From Methylohalobius sp. (lineage in GTDB: Bacteria > Pseudomonadota > Gammaproteobacteria > Methylococcales > Methylothermaceae), in contig JAOAHI010000006.1 in assembly GCA_026415315.1 (NCBI GenBank), positions 6,929-70,928 on the forward strand: DNA of 64,000 nucleotides, in the 5' to 3' direction. The notes beneath the pieces were generated by a model, which made no database searches, was not told the origin of the DNA, and saw only the letters and a list, made by a program, of their open reading frames with translations. The position numbers were made by a program, and so were the translations under genes. This document shows positions 16,634 through 26,376 of the stretch, piece after piece; the stretch's first letter is position 1, and every line of letters starts with the position of its first letter.

Positions 16634-17500
16634 TCACTCCCCCGTGCCACAGCCGATCATGCGCTCGACGAAGAACTCCAGCTGCCCGGAGGGTGTGTTT
16701 ACCACCGGCCACTGACCGACCTTGCGTGCCAGGGACTTCAAAGCCAAAGCCGCTGGGCTTTGCGGAAATGCGATCACTACTGGCTGCTGCATCTGCACCG
16801 ATTTCACCACGGCCTCATCTTTGGGCACCGCACCGAAATATTCCAGCGTTACATCCAGATAGCGATCGGTCACCCGGCACAGCTTCTCGTACAACTGCCG
16901 TCCATGGCCGGAAGTTTTGACCTGATTGCACAGAATCTGAAAGCGGAACAGGCGATAATCGCGATTGAGCAGTTTGATAAAGGCATAGGCGTCGGCCAAG
17001 GAGGCCGGTTCATCACACACCACCACCACCACCTCCTGACAGGCGCGGGCGAAGTTGACTACTGGCCCGGAAATACCCGCCGCGGTATCGACGATCAATA
17101 CTTCAAGTGGTACGCGTAGGCTGCTAAAGGCGCGGATTATGCCAGCCTGTTCGGTCGGCGTCAGGTCGGCCATCTGTTGCAGACCGGAAGCGGCCGGAAC
17201 GATTCTCAGGCCCGCCGGCCCCTCCACTAGGATTTCTTCTAGGGTACGGCTGCCATCGATGACATGGGACAAGTTAAACCGAGGATGCAGTCCGAGCAAA
17301 ATGTCCACATTAGCCAATCCCAGATCGGCATCGAGCAAAGCAGTCGTCCGACCCTGCTGGGCCAAAGCGACTCCCAGATTGACCGCGACGTTGGTCTTCC
17401 CTACGCCACCTTTGCCGCTGGTTACGGCAAACACTTGCACTGGCTTGGGGTTATGTAGCTTCCGGATTCCGGTGGCCTGATCTAGGCTAGGCGCTGGCAT
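16634..17500 (-). CDS. fleN: MinD-like flagellar number regulator FleN (FlhG)
   Basis: A 288-residue MinD-type ATPase with Walker A SGKGGVGKT and DADLGLANVDILLGL. The N-terminus carries DQATGIRKL, the DQAxGL motif with which FlhG stimulates the FlhF GTPase. FleN limits polar flagella to one, and in Pseudomonas restrains the FleQ regulator. The start ATG at 17500 is inside the flhF 3' end (14-base overlap); the longer frame would add implausible Arg-rich residues from flhF. It precedes fliA by two bases. Confidence 0.94.
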   Translation of the reverse strand: MPAPSLDQATGIRKLHNPKPVQVFAVTSGKGGVGKTNVAVNLGVALAQQGRTTALLDADLGLANVDILLGLHPRFNLSHVIDGSRTLEEILVEGPAGLRIVPAASGLQQMADLTPTEQAGIIRAFSSLRVPLEVLIVDTAAGISGPVVNFARACQEVVVVVCDEPASLADAYAFIKLLNRDYRLFRFQILCNQVKTSGHGRQLYEKLCRVTDRYLDVTLEYFGAVPKDEAVVKSVQMQQPVVIAFPQSPAALALKSLARKVGQWPVVNTPSGQLEFFVERMIGCGTGE

Positions 17501-18746
17501 GGGCGATCCAATCCTCAACCTCAAACGTTGTCTCAAAAGGCGCTGCTTTCGTCTTAGCCTCAAAGCAGCGCTGGATCAGCACCTCGATTCGGACTCGATG
17601 GAGGTCTTCCGGCACTTGCTGGCCATCAGTGAAATACGCTGCCGGCAGTCCCCGCTCGATCAGGGCCGAAAGCACCGACCCAAGCTGACAGGTCTCATCG
17701 AGCTTGGTCAAGATCGCCGCCTTGGGCCGACAGCCAGCGAACGCGTCTATGGCTTCGCATACGCTGGGTAGCTGGGCGCTGGCCGCCAACACCAAATACG
17801 TTGTAACCCTCATCCCGCTGTCGTCGAGCAGGGCCAGTTGTTCGGCCAAACGCACATCCCTAGGACTCATCCCGGCTGTATCGATCAACACCAACCGCTT
17901 ATCCGAGAACCCTCTTAAAACCGCTCTCAGCCCCTCTTGGGTGCTCGTCCCACGGATCGGAATACCGAGAATGCGTGCATACGTCGCAAGTTGCTCATAG
18001 GCGGCAATGCGATAGTTGTCCAACGTCACCAAAGCCACCTGGCGCGGTCCGTGTTCAAGGCGAAATTGCGCCGCTAACTTGGCAATGGTGGTGGTCTTCC
18101 CAACCCCGGTTGGTCCCACTAGGGCGATGATTCCACCGCAGTCAAGTACGGGATCGTCGAGAACCGGCAGCCTCTCGCTCACGATCTGCCGCACCTTGCG
18201 CAAAGCGGAAGTTAGGTCGTCATCGGCTGCGACCTGCCTGGCCAAATCAATGGCGAACTGACGCGCAAATCCGAGGCTGCTTAAGGTGCGCAAAAGATCA
18301 AGCCGAGTTGGCGAAGTCTCTGCGTACCGACCCTCTCGCGCCAAATGCCGATCCAACAAATGCCGCATCTGTTGCAATTCGTGCTGCAGCTTGGAGAGGG
18401 CATCCTGGGGTGGGGAGACAGGTTGAGCTGGCGTAGAGGGTTCAGGCGCACCTTTGGAGAATTCGGCCACCGCGCTGTAACCGCGGGCTGAGAAAGCCGG
18501 TTTGGGAATCACTTTGGGCTTGGGCACCGGCTGGGCGTCTTCTTCCGGCATTTTGGCCGGCTCTGGCGGTTTAGGTTTGAGGCCATTAGAGGCGACCGTC
18601 TCCAGCTCGAAGTCGCAGGCCGCAATGATTTCCACGCCCCGGTCGGTCTTACGATTGGAGAGGATAACCGCCTCCGCTCCCAGAGTTTCTCTTACCTGCT
18701 GCAGCGCCTGACGTATGTCCGCCGCCAAAAAGCGTTTGATTTTCAA
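17487..18746 (-). CDS. flhF: SRP-type GTPase FlhF
   Basis: A 419-residue protein: basic N-terminal B domain starting MKIKRFLAADIRQAL, a Pro-rich linker, then the NG domain with P-loop GPTGVGKTTTIAKLA, DTAGMSPRD and TKLDET. FlhF marks the cell pole for flagellum assembly and is the GTPase partner of FleN. Start is TTG at 18746 with GGAGGTG in front. An 81-base gap separates it from flhA; I see no gene in it. Confidence 0.95.
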   Translation of the reverse strand: MKIKRFLAADIRQALQQVRETLGAEAVILSNRKTDRGVEIIAACDFELETVASNGLKPKPPEPAKMPEEDAQPVPKPKVIPKPAFSARGYSAVAEFSKGAPEPSTPAQPVSPPQDALSKLQHELQQMRHLLDRHLAREGRYAETSPTRLDLLRTLSSLGFARQFAIDLARQVAADDDLTSALRKVRQIVSERLPVLDDPVLDCGGIIALVGPTGVGKTTTIAKLAAQFRLEHGPRQVALVTLDNYRIAAYEQLATYARILGIPIRGTSTQEGLRAVLRGFSDKRLVLIDTAGMSPRDVRLAEQLALLDDSGMRVTTYLVLAASAQLPSVCEAIDAFAGCRPKAAILTKLDETCQLGSVLSALIERGLPAAYFTDGQQVPEDLHRVRIEVLIQRCFEAKTKAAPFETTFEVEDWIAHASA

Positions 18747-18827
18747 CGTGCACCTCCTAAATTACCTGGCTGGCGGTGCCTATGTATCCTTTTTGTCCAA
18801 TCGACCACCAGCTGTGGTTGTTTGGTC

Positions 18828-20912
18828 CTATGCTCGCTGGCCGACCACCGCAACCACTCTGATCTGCTGATCTTCTGGCACCTCGTTATAGGCCAGAACG
18901 TGCAGACCTGGAATGGTGTGGCGCACGAACCGCGCTAACCACGAGCGCAGTATCTGAGACACCAACAGCACGGCTGGCTTGCCAGCCATCTCCAGCTTCT
19001 GCGTTTGCTGCTCGAGCAACTTGTGAATCCGCTGAGCTAGCCCAGGCTCGATGCCGATTCCCTCCTGAGCCATACCGTGCAAGCTCTTTTGCAACAATTG
19101 TTCCAACTCTGGATCCAAAGTAATGACTGGCAGCTCATTTTCTAAGCCATTGATTTTCTCAACTATGGCACGCCCCAGTGCGACCCGGACAGCCGCGGTG
19201 AGCACGTCAGGATCTTGACTTTTACCCCCGTGTTCCGCCAAAGTTTCGGCAATGGTGATCGCGTCCCGGATAGGGATTTTCTCCTTAAGCAAGCGTTGCA
19301 GAACTTTAACCAATAAGGTCAACGGCACGATCTGCGGTACTAAGATCTCAGCCAGTTTGGGCGCCACCTTGCTCAAGTTAGCTAGCCACTGTTGGGCCTC
19401 CTCATGGCCGAACAAAAGATGGGCGTGATCCTGAAGAACCTGGCTGAGATGGGTGGCAATCACCGTCTCCGGATCCACCACCGTATATCCCAAGGCCTGG
19501 GCATGATCCCTACGCGTCGGTTCGATCCACACCGCATCCAGCCCAAAAGCTGGGTCCTTGGCCTCGATTCCGGCAATAGCCCCGAATACCTGGCCAGGGT
19601 TGATGGCCATCTCCCGATCTGGATAAACCATAGCCTCCCCCACAGTCGTACCCAGAATCTGCAAGCGATAGGCGTTAGGGGGTAGGTCTAGGTTGTCGCG
19701 GATGTGGACTGAGGGAATCAAAAACCCCAGCTCCTGGGATAGCTTCTTGCGCACTCCTTTGATCCGGCTTAACAGTTCTCCACCCTGCTGCTTATCCACC
19801 AATGCGATCAAGCGGTAGCCAACCTGAAGACCGATGCGGTCAAGCGGGACGACATCGTCCCAACTCAGCTCGCGCACTTCCGCCTCCTTAGGCAGAGCCT
19901 CAACAGTCTGCCCTTGGACTGCGCGCTGGCGACGCCGGTGCTGCCACCAGACCCCTCCACCTAAAGCTGAAGCTAAAAGCAAAAACGGCCCATTTGGCAT
20001 CCCCGGCACCAGCCCTAACAGACCGATCACGCCCGCGCTGATCACCAGGGCGCGCGGATACTCTAAGAACTGAGCGCTGACCTGCTGTCCTACGTCGGCG
20101 TCGCTGCCCGATACTCGGGTTACCAGAATAGCCGATGCTACCGACAAAAGCAGCGAGGGAATCTGGGCCACCAAGCCGTCGCCGATGGCAAGCAGAACGT
20201 AACGCTGGGCCGCCTCGGGCAAAGCCATGTCGTGCTGGCCTACGCCCACCGCCAACCCGCCAACGATGTTAATGAACAAGATCAAAATCCCAGCGATCGC
20301 ATCTCCGCGCACGAATTTGCTCGCCCCGTCCATGGCCCCATAAAAATCCGCCTCCCTAGCAACCTCCGCTCGCCGAGCGCGAGCTTCATCCTGGGTGATC
20401 AAGCCGGCGTTAAGATCGGCATCGATTGCCATCTGCTTTCCGGGCATAGCGTCCAGGGTGAACCGGGCGCTCACCTCCGACACCCGCCCCGCGCCCTTGG
20501 TGATCACTACGAAGTTGATGATCACCAGGATTAAAAACACCACTAGCCCGACGGTGAAGTTGCCACCGATCACAAACTCCCCAAACGCCTCAATCACCCG
20601 CCCAGCCGCATCTGGACTCTGGTGGCCAAACAATAGCACCACTCGGGTTGAGGCTACGTTTAAGCTCAGTCGCAATAGAGTTGCCACTAACAGCACCGCC
20701 GGAAATACCGCAAAATCCAAAGGTCTTGCAGTGTAAATTACGACTAGGAGGATGATCAGCGACAAAGCGATGTTGAAAGTGAAAAACACGTCCAGCACAA
20801 ACGCCGGCAGCGGTAAAACCAGAAGCGCCAGCAACAGCAGAATCAGCAGCGGTGTGCCAAGCCCCAGTCCAGCCAATCCCTGAAGTCTTGCTAGGATCGT
20901 CTTTAGGTTCAT
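18828..20912 (-). CDS. flhA: Flagellar export gate protein FlhA
   Basis: A 694-residue protein with about eight membrane helices in the first ~330 residues and a large cytoplasmic domain that docks chaperone-substrate complexes. The FHIPEP-family signature RFTLDAMPGKQMAIDADLNAG is present. It forms the nonameric ring at the centre of the flagellar type III export gate. It lies 15 bases after flhB. Confidence 0.97.
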   Translation of the reverse strand: MNLKTILARLQGLAGLGLGTPLLILLLLALLVLPLPAFVLDVFFTFNIALSLIILLVVIYTARPLDFAVFPAVLLVATLLRLSLNVASTRVVLLFGHQSPDAAGRVIEAFGEFVIGGNFTVGLVVFLILVIINFVVITKGAGRVSEVSARFTLDAMPGKQMAIDADLNAGLITQDEARARRAEVAREADFYGAMDGASKFVRGDAIAGILILFINIVGGLAVGVGQHDMALPEAAQRYVLLAIGDGLVAQIPSLLLSVASAILVTRVSGSDADVGQQVSAQFLEYPRALVISAGVIGLLGLVPGMPNGPFLLLASALGGGVWWQHRRRQRAVQGQTVEALPKEAEVRELSWDDVVPLDRIGLQVGYRLIALVDKQQGGELLSRIKGVRKKLSQELGFLIPSVHIRDNLDLPPNAYRLQILGTTVGEAMVYPDREMAINPGQVFGAIAGIEAKDPAFGLDAVWIEPTRRDHAQALGYTVVDPETVIATHLSQVLQDHAHLLFGHEEAQQWLANLSKVAPKLAEILVPQIVPLTLLVKVLQRLLKEKIPIRDAITIAETLAEHGGKSQDPDVLTAAVRVALGRAIVEKINGLENELPVITLDPELEQLLQKSLHGMAQEGIGIEPGLAQRIHKLLEQQTQKLEMAGKPAVLLVSQILRSWLARFVRHTIPGLHVLAYNEVPEDQQIRVVAVVGQRA

Positions 20913-20927
20913 GTGGCCTCCTATCGC

Positions 20928-22055
20928 TTAGTGGCGAAGGTATTCCTCAGGCACTGGCCAATCCTCAGGGGGCCTAGGCCGTTCTTCCGCGGTGCGTGCC
21001 GCTTTGAGTTGATACACGTAGGCCAACACTTGGGCGACGGCCAGATACAACCCCTGGGGAATTTCCTGATCCAGCTGGGTGCTGTAATACAAAGCGCGCG
21101 CCAAAGGTGGCGCCTCGACCAGTGGGACACCGGCAGCAGCTGCTTTAGCTCGGATCTGAGCGGCGATCCAGTCCGCTCCCTTGGCTACTACGACTGGGGC
21201 TCGGCCCCGGGAGCGGTCGTATTTCAGGGCGACCGCAAAATGAGTCGGGTTAGTGATCACGACGTCAGCCTTGGGGACAGCCTCCATCATGCGGCGCTGA
21301 GCGCGCTCGCGCTGAAGCTGGCGAATCTTGGCCTTGACCTCAGGCCGGCCTTCCGATTCTTTGATCTCATCCCGTACCTCCTTGAGGGTCATCTTGAGCT
21401 TGGCGCGGTGATCCCAGAGTTGGTACGGCACGTCCAAAACCGCCAACACAGCCAGCGCTAAGCTCACCAGCAAACTCCCCCACCACAGCGAATTCAGGCC
21501 GTCGGCCAGAGCCGACCTGAGGTCTTCAGCGGCAAGTACCAGGAGTTCCGGTTGAGAAGCCTCGAGCACGAACCAGGCAGCCAGCGCGACGACTGTTACC
21601 TTGAGCAGGGATTTCAACAGCTCCATCAGAGCACGCCGAGAGAGTATCTGTCTCAAACCGCTTAAGGGATTGAGCTTGCCGAACTTGGGCTTGAGGCTCT
21701 CCAGGCTAAATATCCATCCTCCCAACATGGCTGGCGCAACCAGGGCGGCCAATAACAGCACCAAAAGCAGTGGCGCTAATAAGAATACGCCGTCGCGTAG
21801 AGCAGAAGCGGCGTGTTCGAGCAGCGCGTCAGTGGCCAGCGCCTCTTCCCGCTCCAGGCGAAAATTAGCCGCCATGATTCTAGCCAATCCCTCCCCCAGA
21901 AACTGGCTGAACACTCCACAGCCCACCACTCCGGCTATCAGAACAGTGAAGGTGTTAAGCTCCCGCGAACGTGGGACCTGCCCCCTGCGGCGCGCCTCCT
22001 CCAGGCGTTTTGCGGTAGGTTCTTCCGTGCGTTCCTGTCCGCTCTCCTCAGCCAT
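20928..22055 (-). CDS. flhB: Flagellar export switch protein FlhB
   Basis: A 375-residue protein with an N-terminal GQERTEEPT segment, four membrane helices and a cytoplasmic domain with the autocleavage motif Asn269-Pro-Thr-His272, at the same residue number as in Salmonella. Cleavage after Asn269 allows the switch from rod/hook to filament export, prompted by FliK. A second, free copy of the FlhB C-terminal part is encoded at 7771-8061. fliR ends four bases upstream. Confidence 0.97.
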   Translation of the reverse strand: MAEESGQERTEEPTAKRLEEARRRGQVPRSRELNTFTVLIAGVVGCGVFSQFLGEGLARIMAANFRLEREEALATDALLEHAASALRDGVFLLAPLLLVLLLAALVAPAMLGGWIFSLESLKPKFGKLNPLSGLRQILSRRALMELLKSLLKVTVVALAAWFVLEASQPELLVLAAEDLRSALADGLNSLWWGSLLVSLALAVLAVLDVPYQLWDHRAKLKMTLKEVRDEIKESEGRPEVKAKIRQLQRERAQRRMMEAVPKADVVITNPTHFAVALKYDRSRGRAPVVVAKGADWIAAQIRAKAAAAGVPLVEAPPLARALYYSTQLDQEIPQGLYLAVAQVLAYVYQLKAARTAEERPRPPEDWPVPEEYLRH

Positions 22056-22059
22056 AGGG

Positions 22060-22833
22060 CTAGACCTTTAAAAGCGTTTGAATTCGTTCGTAGGCCGCTG
22101 GCAAAAAACCGGCAAATCTTTCCAGCACCACCGGGAAGGTCAACCAAATCAATACTAAGCCAAACCCTAAGGTAATAGGAAAGCCCACAGCAAAGATGTT
22201 GAGCTGAGGGGCTGAGCGGGTAGCAATCCCTAAGGCGATGTTGACAAATAGCAACGCAATAACGATAGGCAAAGACAAAAGCACCCCCCCAGCGAACACA
22301 TTGCTGCTCCAGCTGACTATGCTCCATAAGTCTTCCCGGCCAAACCCCGAGCCTCCGACTGGCAATGCCTTAAAGCTCCCCGCAACCAGCTCGATCAGAA
22401 GCAAATGACCATCCGCTCCTAAAAACAGCAAACTGGCAAATAAAAGGTACAACTGAGAAACCATAGGCACTTGCACCCCCGCCTGCGGATCGAGCAGAGA
22501 AGCAAATCCCAATCCCATGCTGTAGGCGATGTTCTGGCCAGCCAGAACCAGCGCGGCAAAAGCCAACTGCACGATTGACCCAATCGCGATGCCAATCAAA
22601 ACCTCCCGCACTGCCAACAGGATTGCCTGCAGTCCTATTCCCTCTATTTTTGGAAGCGGGGGAAGAACTGGCATCACCGCTAGAACCGTAGCCACGGCTA
22701 AGATCACCCTGAGCCTGATCGGCACGGCGTGGCTGCTGAACACCGGCAAAGCCAGGTATAAGGCCCCGATGCGCAGCAGAGGCCACCAAAAACGCGCCAG
22801 AAAATCCAGAACTTGCGCTTCAGTCCAATGCAT
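22060..22833 (-). CDS. fliR: Flagellar export gate protein FliR
   Basis: A 257-residue polytopic membrane protein (five to six hydrophobic segments) of the FliR/SpaR family, with LRIGALYLALPVFSSHAVPIRLRV near the N-terminus and a conserved central VSQLYLLFASLLFLGADGHLLLI segment. One copy combines with five FliP and four FliQ to form the export pore. Two bases separate it from fliQ. Confidence 0.95.
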   Translation of the reverse strand: MHWTEAQVLDFLARFWWPLLRIGALYLALPVFSSHAVPIRLRVILAVATVLAVMPVLPPLPKIEGIGLQAILLAVREVLIGIAIGSIVQLAFAALVLAGQNIAYSMGLGFASLLDPQAGVQVPMVSQLYLLFASLLFLGADGHLLLIELVAGSFKALPVGGSGFGREDLWSIVSWSSNVFAGGVLLSLPIVIALLFVNIALGIATRSAPQLNIFAVGFPITLGFGLVLIWLTFPVVLERFAGFLPAAYERIQTLLKV

Positions 22834-22835
22834 GC

Positions 22836-23105
22836 TCAGTCGATCAAGGCTGGGATGTGGGTAAACAGCTCCAGGGTGTAGTCGGTGATCAGGCGTAGCA
22901 TCCAGTGCCCGGCTAGCACTAGGACCAAAGCGACCACGATCAACTTAGGCACAAAGCTCAAAGTCATCTCGTTAATCTGAGTAGCAGCCTGGAACACGGC
23001 GATTAAAAGTCCAATCAGCAAAATGGAGAGCAAAGCTGGCGCAGCCAGCTTCAACGTCACCCACAGCATGTCGTGGACCAGGCTTACAATAGTATCGGCG
23101 TCCAT
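22836..23105 (-). CDS. fliQ: Flagellar export gate protein FliQ
   Basis: An 89-residue protein with two membrane helices and the family pattern PALLSILLIGLLIAVFQAATQINEMTLSF. It is the small subunit of the FliPQR gate. Length and order are standard. Confidence 0.95.
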   Translation of the reverse strand: MDADTIVSLVHDMLWVTLKLAAPALLSILLIGLLIAVFQAATQINEMTLSFVPKLIVVALVLVLAGHWMLRLITDYTLELFTHIPALID

Positions 23106-23117
23106 GGTCCCCCTCGC

Positions 23118-23852
23118 TCAGATAGAGTAAAAACTTGCCGCGAGAGTCTCCATGACCAAGGCCCAGCCGTCCACCAGCACGAACAGCATGAGCTTAAAAG
23201 GCAGCGAGATGACGACCGGCGAGAGCATCATCATCCCCATCGCCATCAGCACGCTGGCCACCACCAGGTCGATGACCAGAAACGGCAAAAATAGCAAAAA
23301 TCCGATCTGAAATGCGGTCTTAAGTTCGCTGGTCACAAAAGCTGGCAGCAAGAGGGAAAAAGGCACCTCCTCCCGCGACTCCAAGCTCTCCCGTCCCGAC
23401 AACCGCACAAACAGAGCAAGATCGGTCTCGCGCGTCTGGCGCAACATAAATGCTTTAAACGGCGCCAGCGAACGCTTGAGCGCCTCGCCGGCCTCGATCT
23501 TCTCCTCCAGATAAGGAGCCACCCCCTCTTGATAAGCCTTGTCAAATACCGGGAGCATGACAAAACCGGTCAAAAACAGGGACGTTCCAATCAAAATCTG
23601 ATTGCTGGGAGTCTGGCCAGTGCCTAAAGCCTGGCGCAGGATGGCCAACACCACCAAAATGCGGGTAAAAGCGGTCATGGACAAAAGGAGCGCCGGCAAC
23701 ACCGCCAGCAGAGTCATCACGGCCAGCACCTGAAGGCTGACGGTGTAAGTCTGGCCAGTTCCAGCGGTAGTAACCGTGACCGCCTCTAGCCCCGGAGCGG
23801 CGGGAGCAAGCGTTGGCAGCAACAGTCCTAAACCGATCCAACCCAACTTCAT
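23118..23852 (-). CDS. fliP: Flagellar export gate protein FliP
   Basis: A 244-residue membrane protein with an N-terminal signal peptide ([19 protein letters not shown]) and four membrane segments; signatures are [24 protein letters not shown] and the C-terminal [23 protein letters not shown] prefer the ATG at 23852: it overlaps the fliO stop as ATGA and has GGAGGGG just upstream, whereas the ATG at 23864 would add four residues made from that ribosome-binding site. Confidence 0.96.
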   Translation of the reverse strand: MKLGWIGLGLLLPTLAPAAPGLEAVTVTTAGTGQTYTVSLQVLAVMTLLAVLPALLLSMTAFTRILVVLAILRQALGTGQTPSNQILIGTSLFLTGFVMLPVFDKAYQEGVAPYLEEKIEAGEALKRSLAPFKAFMLRQTRETDLALFVRLSGRESLESREEVPFSLLLPAFVTSELKTAFQIGFLLFLPFLVIDLVVASVLMAMGMMMLSPVVISLPFKLMLFVLVDGWALVMETLAASFYSI

Positions 23853-24229
23853 TCTCCCCTCCATCTTTGGACTAAAATCTGCTTAAAGTTCGGTGCTTGC
23901 GTTGGTGCAAGGCGCTGCTCGCCCACCAACACGTGCAGGGTCTGAACCCGCCCAGGCGCTACTCCAAGAATCAGCTGAGTCTGCCCGACCTCGACCACTA
24001 TCAGTCTTTCCCTCCCCCCCAAAGACAGCCCGCCCAAAATCCGAATCTGCCCAGTCCCAGGCAGACTCCATTGGCTCAAGCGCTTGAGCAACCATAGCCC
24101 CAGCACCATCACCACCAAAACTGCAGTCAGACCCAGCCACCACTGCCCGGTGGCGGCGGGGTTAACACCTGGCCCCGCCCACGCCGGTAAGCTCAGGCTA
24201 TGCAGTCCAAGCAAAGTGAGCTTTTTCAT
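23849..24229 (-). CDS. fliO: Flagellar biosynthesis protein FliO
   Basis: A 126-residue protein with a short signal-like N-terminus, one membrane helix ([19 protein letters not shown]) and a FliO cytoplasmic domain ([32 protein letters not shown]). FliO aids assembly and stability of the FliP ring. It overlaps both neighbours by four bases (ATGA). Confidence 0.92.
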   Translation of the reverse strand: MKKLTLLGLHSLSLPAWAGPGVNPAATGQWWLGLTAVLVVMVLGLWLLKRLSQWSLPGTGQIRILGGLSLGGRERLIVVEVGQTQLILGVAPGRVQTLHVLVGEQRLAPTQAPNFKQILVQRWRGE

Positions 24230-24666
24230 TTCAGTTTGTGTACTCGCTCTGCCGGGCTAATGATGTCGGTCAGGCGGATACCGAATTTGTCGTTGACTAC
24301 TACCACTTCGCCGCGAGCAATCAAGGTGCCGTTGACCATGACATCCATAGGCTCGCCCGCCAAGCGATCCAGCTCTACCACCGAGCCTTGGTTGAGCTGG
24401 AGCAAATTACGGATGCTGATGCGGGTACGGCCGATCTCCATCGACAAAGTAACAGGCACGTCCAAAATGACATCCAAGTTGATGTCCTCTGAAGCATGAC
24501 GTCGGCCGACCTCGTCCTCCTCCAAGCGATCATAGCTCGCTCGCGCGAACTCCCCACCTTTAGCCTGTTCAGCCAAAGCCGCTTCCCACTCTTCGCCCAG
24601 GCCTCCGTTGGATGCCTCTTTTTCCGGCGCGACCTGGTCAGGGTGCAAATCCTCGGTATCACTCAT
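24226..24666 (-). CDS. fliN: Flagellar motor switch protein FliN
   Basis: A 146-residue C-ring protein. About 65 acidic, poorly ordered residues come first; the SpoA domain follows (VILDVPVTLSMEIGRTRISIRNLLQLNQGSVVELDRLAGEP is its typical content, ending KFGIRLTDIIS). FliN forms the base of the switch with FliM and binds the FliH export complex. It overlaps fliM by eight bases. Confidence 0.96.
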   Translation of the reverse strand: MSDTEDLHPDQVAPEKEASNGGLGEEWEAALAEQAKGGEFARASYDRLEEDEVGRRHASEDINLDVILDVPVTLSMEIGRTRISIRNLLQLNQGSVVELDRLAGEPMDVMVNGTLIARGEVVVVNDKFGIRLTDIISPAERVHKLK

Positions 24667-25696
24667 CGCTCTCTCCTTCGGTTTGGACGCGTTCGATTAG
24701 CAACGCAGGGGGTTTTATGTCTGGGCCACGGGCGACTTTTCGCTCGATCTTGACAGCGTAGTGGCCGTGAGCCACTCCCACCCGTCCGCGAAATAGGGGA
24801 ACCTCCTCGGCGTACAGCGTTACCTGCTTAGGCATCTCCACTGGAATGATGTCTCCTGGCCGCAGACGGAGGACCTGAACTAGGTTCATCTCCTTCTCCA
24901 ACAAGATGGCGTATACCTCAACCTGGCTGCTCATCACCTCGTAGTGCAGCGCCTTACGCCAACGCACATCCACATCGCCGCGATCGCTTTGAATGCTGTC
25001 TAACAGGTCGCGTATGGGTTCGATCATGGCATAGGGCAAGGCGATATGCAGGTCCCCTCCTCCACCCTCTAACTCGATGTGAACAGTGGAATTGATTACG
25101 ATGTCCGAAGGGCTGACGATGTTGGCAAACTGCGGATTGACCTCGGAGTGAATGTATTCCGGCTGAATGTCCAGCACCGGCCTCCAAGCCTCGCGCAAAT
25201 CCTTAAACGCTAGATCGAGGAGAATCCGAATTAGCCTGAATTCCATCGGCGTGAACTCGCGCCCCTCTACTTTGTTGTAGAACCGGCCGCTGCCGCCAAA
25301 ATAATTGTCCACGGCAGTAAACACTAAAGTGGGATCCATGACGATCAAAGCCCGGCCACGCAGGGGTTTGAAGCGAATCAGATTAAGGTTGGTCGGCACG
25401 AATTGACTATGGATGAACTCGGAGAACTTGAGCACTTGGGTGCCAGCGACCGAGACCTCTGCCGTCCGGCGCAGCAAGTTGAACAGGCTAATGCGAAAGT
25501 ACCGAGCGAAACGCTCGTTGATCATATCCAGAGTGGGCATCCTTCCCCTTACGATGCGGTCCTGGCTAGAAAAATCGTACGGTCGAATATCCTCCGCCGA
25601 AGGCGGCTGGTCAGTGCCGACGTCGACTTTGCCTTCATCGACGCCGTGGAGCAGGGCGTCGATTTCCTCTTGGGACAGCAAATCGTCAAACGCCAT
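24659..25696 (-). CDS. fliM: Flagellar motor switch protein FliM
   Basis: A 345-residue C-ring protein. The N-terminal CheY-binding peptide is clear (LLSQEEIDALLHG, residues 6-18), followed by the CheC-like middle domain with GGSGRFYNKVEGREFTPMEFR-type sequence and a C-terminal SpoA domain. CheY-P docking here reverses the motor. It lies four bases after fliL. Confidence 0.97.
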   Translation of the reverse strand: MAFDDLLSQEEIDALLHGVDEGKVDVGTDQPPSAEDIRPYDFSSQDRIVRGRMPTLDMINERFARYFRISLFNLLRRTAEVSVAGTQVLKFSEFIHSQFVPTNLNLIRFKPLRGRALIVMDPTLVFTAVDNYFGGSGRFYNKVEGREFTPMEFRLIRILLDLAFKDLREAWRPVLDIQPEYIHSEVNPQFANIVSPSDIVINSTVHIELEGGGGDLHIALPYAMIEPIRDLLDSIQSDRGDVDVRWRKALHYEVMSSQVEVYAILLEKEMNLVQVLRLRPGDIIPVEMPKQVTLYAEEVPLFRGRVGVAHGHYAVKIERKVARGPDIKPPALLIERVQTEGESDE

Positions 25697-25700
25697 AGGA

Positions 25701-26201
25701 CTACTGCATCACAAACTGAGTAAAAAATATAGTTTCCACGTTTCCTCCCCCGGCCTGCTTTTCCAACAGGTTCTGGATCTCCTGCGTCACGGCCTGGCGC
25801 AACATCTCCTTGCCTTCTGCAGACTGGAGATTCTCCGGCTGCTGGCGGCTCAATAACAACAACAAGTTGTTGCGCAAAACCGGCGTGTGCTTTGTCAGCG
25901 CCCCGATTGTTTTTTCGTCGAAACTTAAGAGACTAAAACCTACCTGGAGCAAGCGGATGGCTCCGCCGTGAGGAAAATTGACGATAAACGGCTCTAGCTC
26001 ATAAAAATGGGGCCGTTTAACCGAGGAAGGTGCCTGCTCGGCCGGTGCGGGTTTACCAAAGTGAATGATACCCGTAAAGTACAAGCCGGCGGCAGTCCCG
26101 ACCATCAGCACTAAAGCCGATACCAAGAGAAGGATGACCCACTTCGTTTTTGCTGGTTTTTGGTCTACACCTAGATCTAAATCCTCGGTCTTTTTGGCCA
26201 C
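25701..26201 (-). CDS. fliL: Flagellar basal body-associated protein FliL
   Basis: A 166-residue single-pass membrane protein: membrane helix at ~20-42 (WVILLLVSALVLMVGTAAGLYF) and a periplasmic FliL domain (FYELEPFIVNFPHGGAIRLLQVGFSL). FliL supports stator function. Of the two GTG codons at 26210 and 26201, the second is chosen because GGGAGG stands eight bases before it. As the first gene of the minus-strand flagellar block it should be preceded by a promoter in the AT-rich 26215-26280 region, but I cannot assign one firmly. Confidence 0.93.
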   Translation of the reverse strand: MAKKTEDLDLGVDQKPAKTKWVILLLVSALVLMVGTAAGLYFTGIIHFGKPAPAEQAPSSVKRPHFYELEPFIVNFPHGGAIRLLQVGFSLLSFDEKTIGALTKHTPVLRNNLLLLLSRQQPENLQSAEGKEMLRQAVTQEIQNLLEKQAGGGNVETIFFTQFVMQ

Positions 26202-26291
26202 AAAAAACACCTCCCACGAGGATTAATGCAATAATCGAACCAAAAATAAAATACTTTTATATTAATTACTTACTTCAAAGGCGGGCGTTGG

Positions 26292-26309
26292 GCGCCAATA
26301 ATTTGGCGC
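26292..26309. repeat. GC-rich perfect inverted repeat upstream of fliL
   Basis: GCGCCAA-TAAT-TTGGCGC: a 7-bp perfect palindromic stem with a 4-base centre, about 90 bases before the fliL start, between that gene and the fimV terminator. It could be an operator for a dimeric regulator or an extra hairpin; no T-run follows on either strand. Confidence 0.5.
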
Positions 26310-26315
26310 TGCAGA

Positions 26316-26350
26316 AAATAAAAAACCCCCTCCCAAGTAGGGAAAGGGGC
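26316..26350 (-). terminator. Intrinsic terminator after fimV
   Basis: Read on the minus strand: CCCC-TTT-CCC, a TACTT loop, GGG-A-GGGG and then a run of six T followed by ATTTT. It lies 27 bases after the fimV stop and separates the leuC-fimV transcript from fliL. The stem has a small internal asymmetry. Confidence 0.75.
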
Positions 26351-26376
26351 TAGGTTTTTGGCACAGTCAGATTTTC

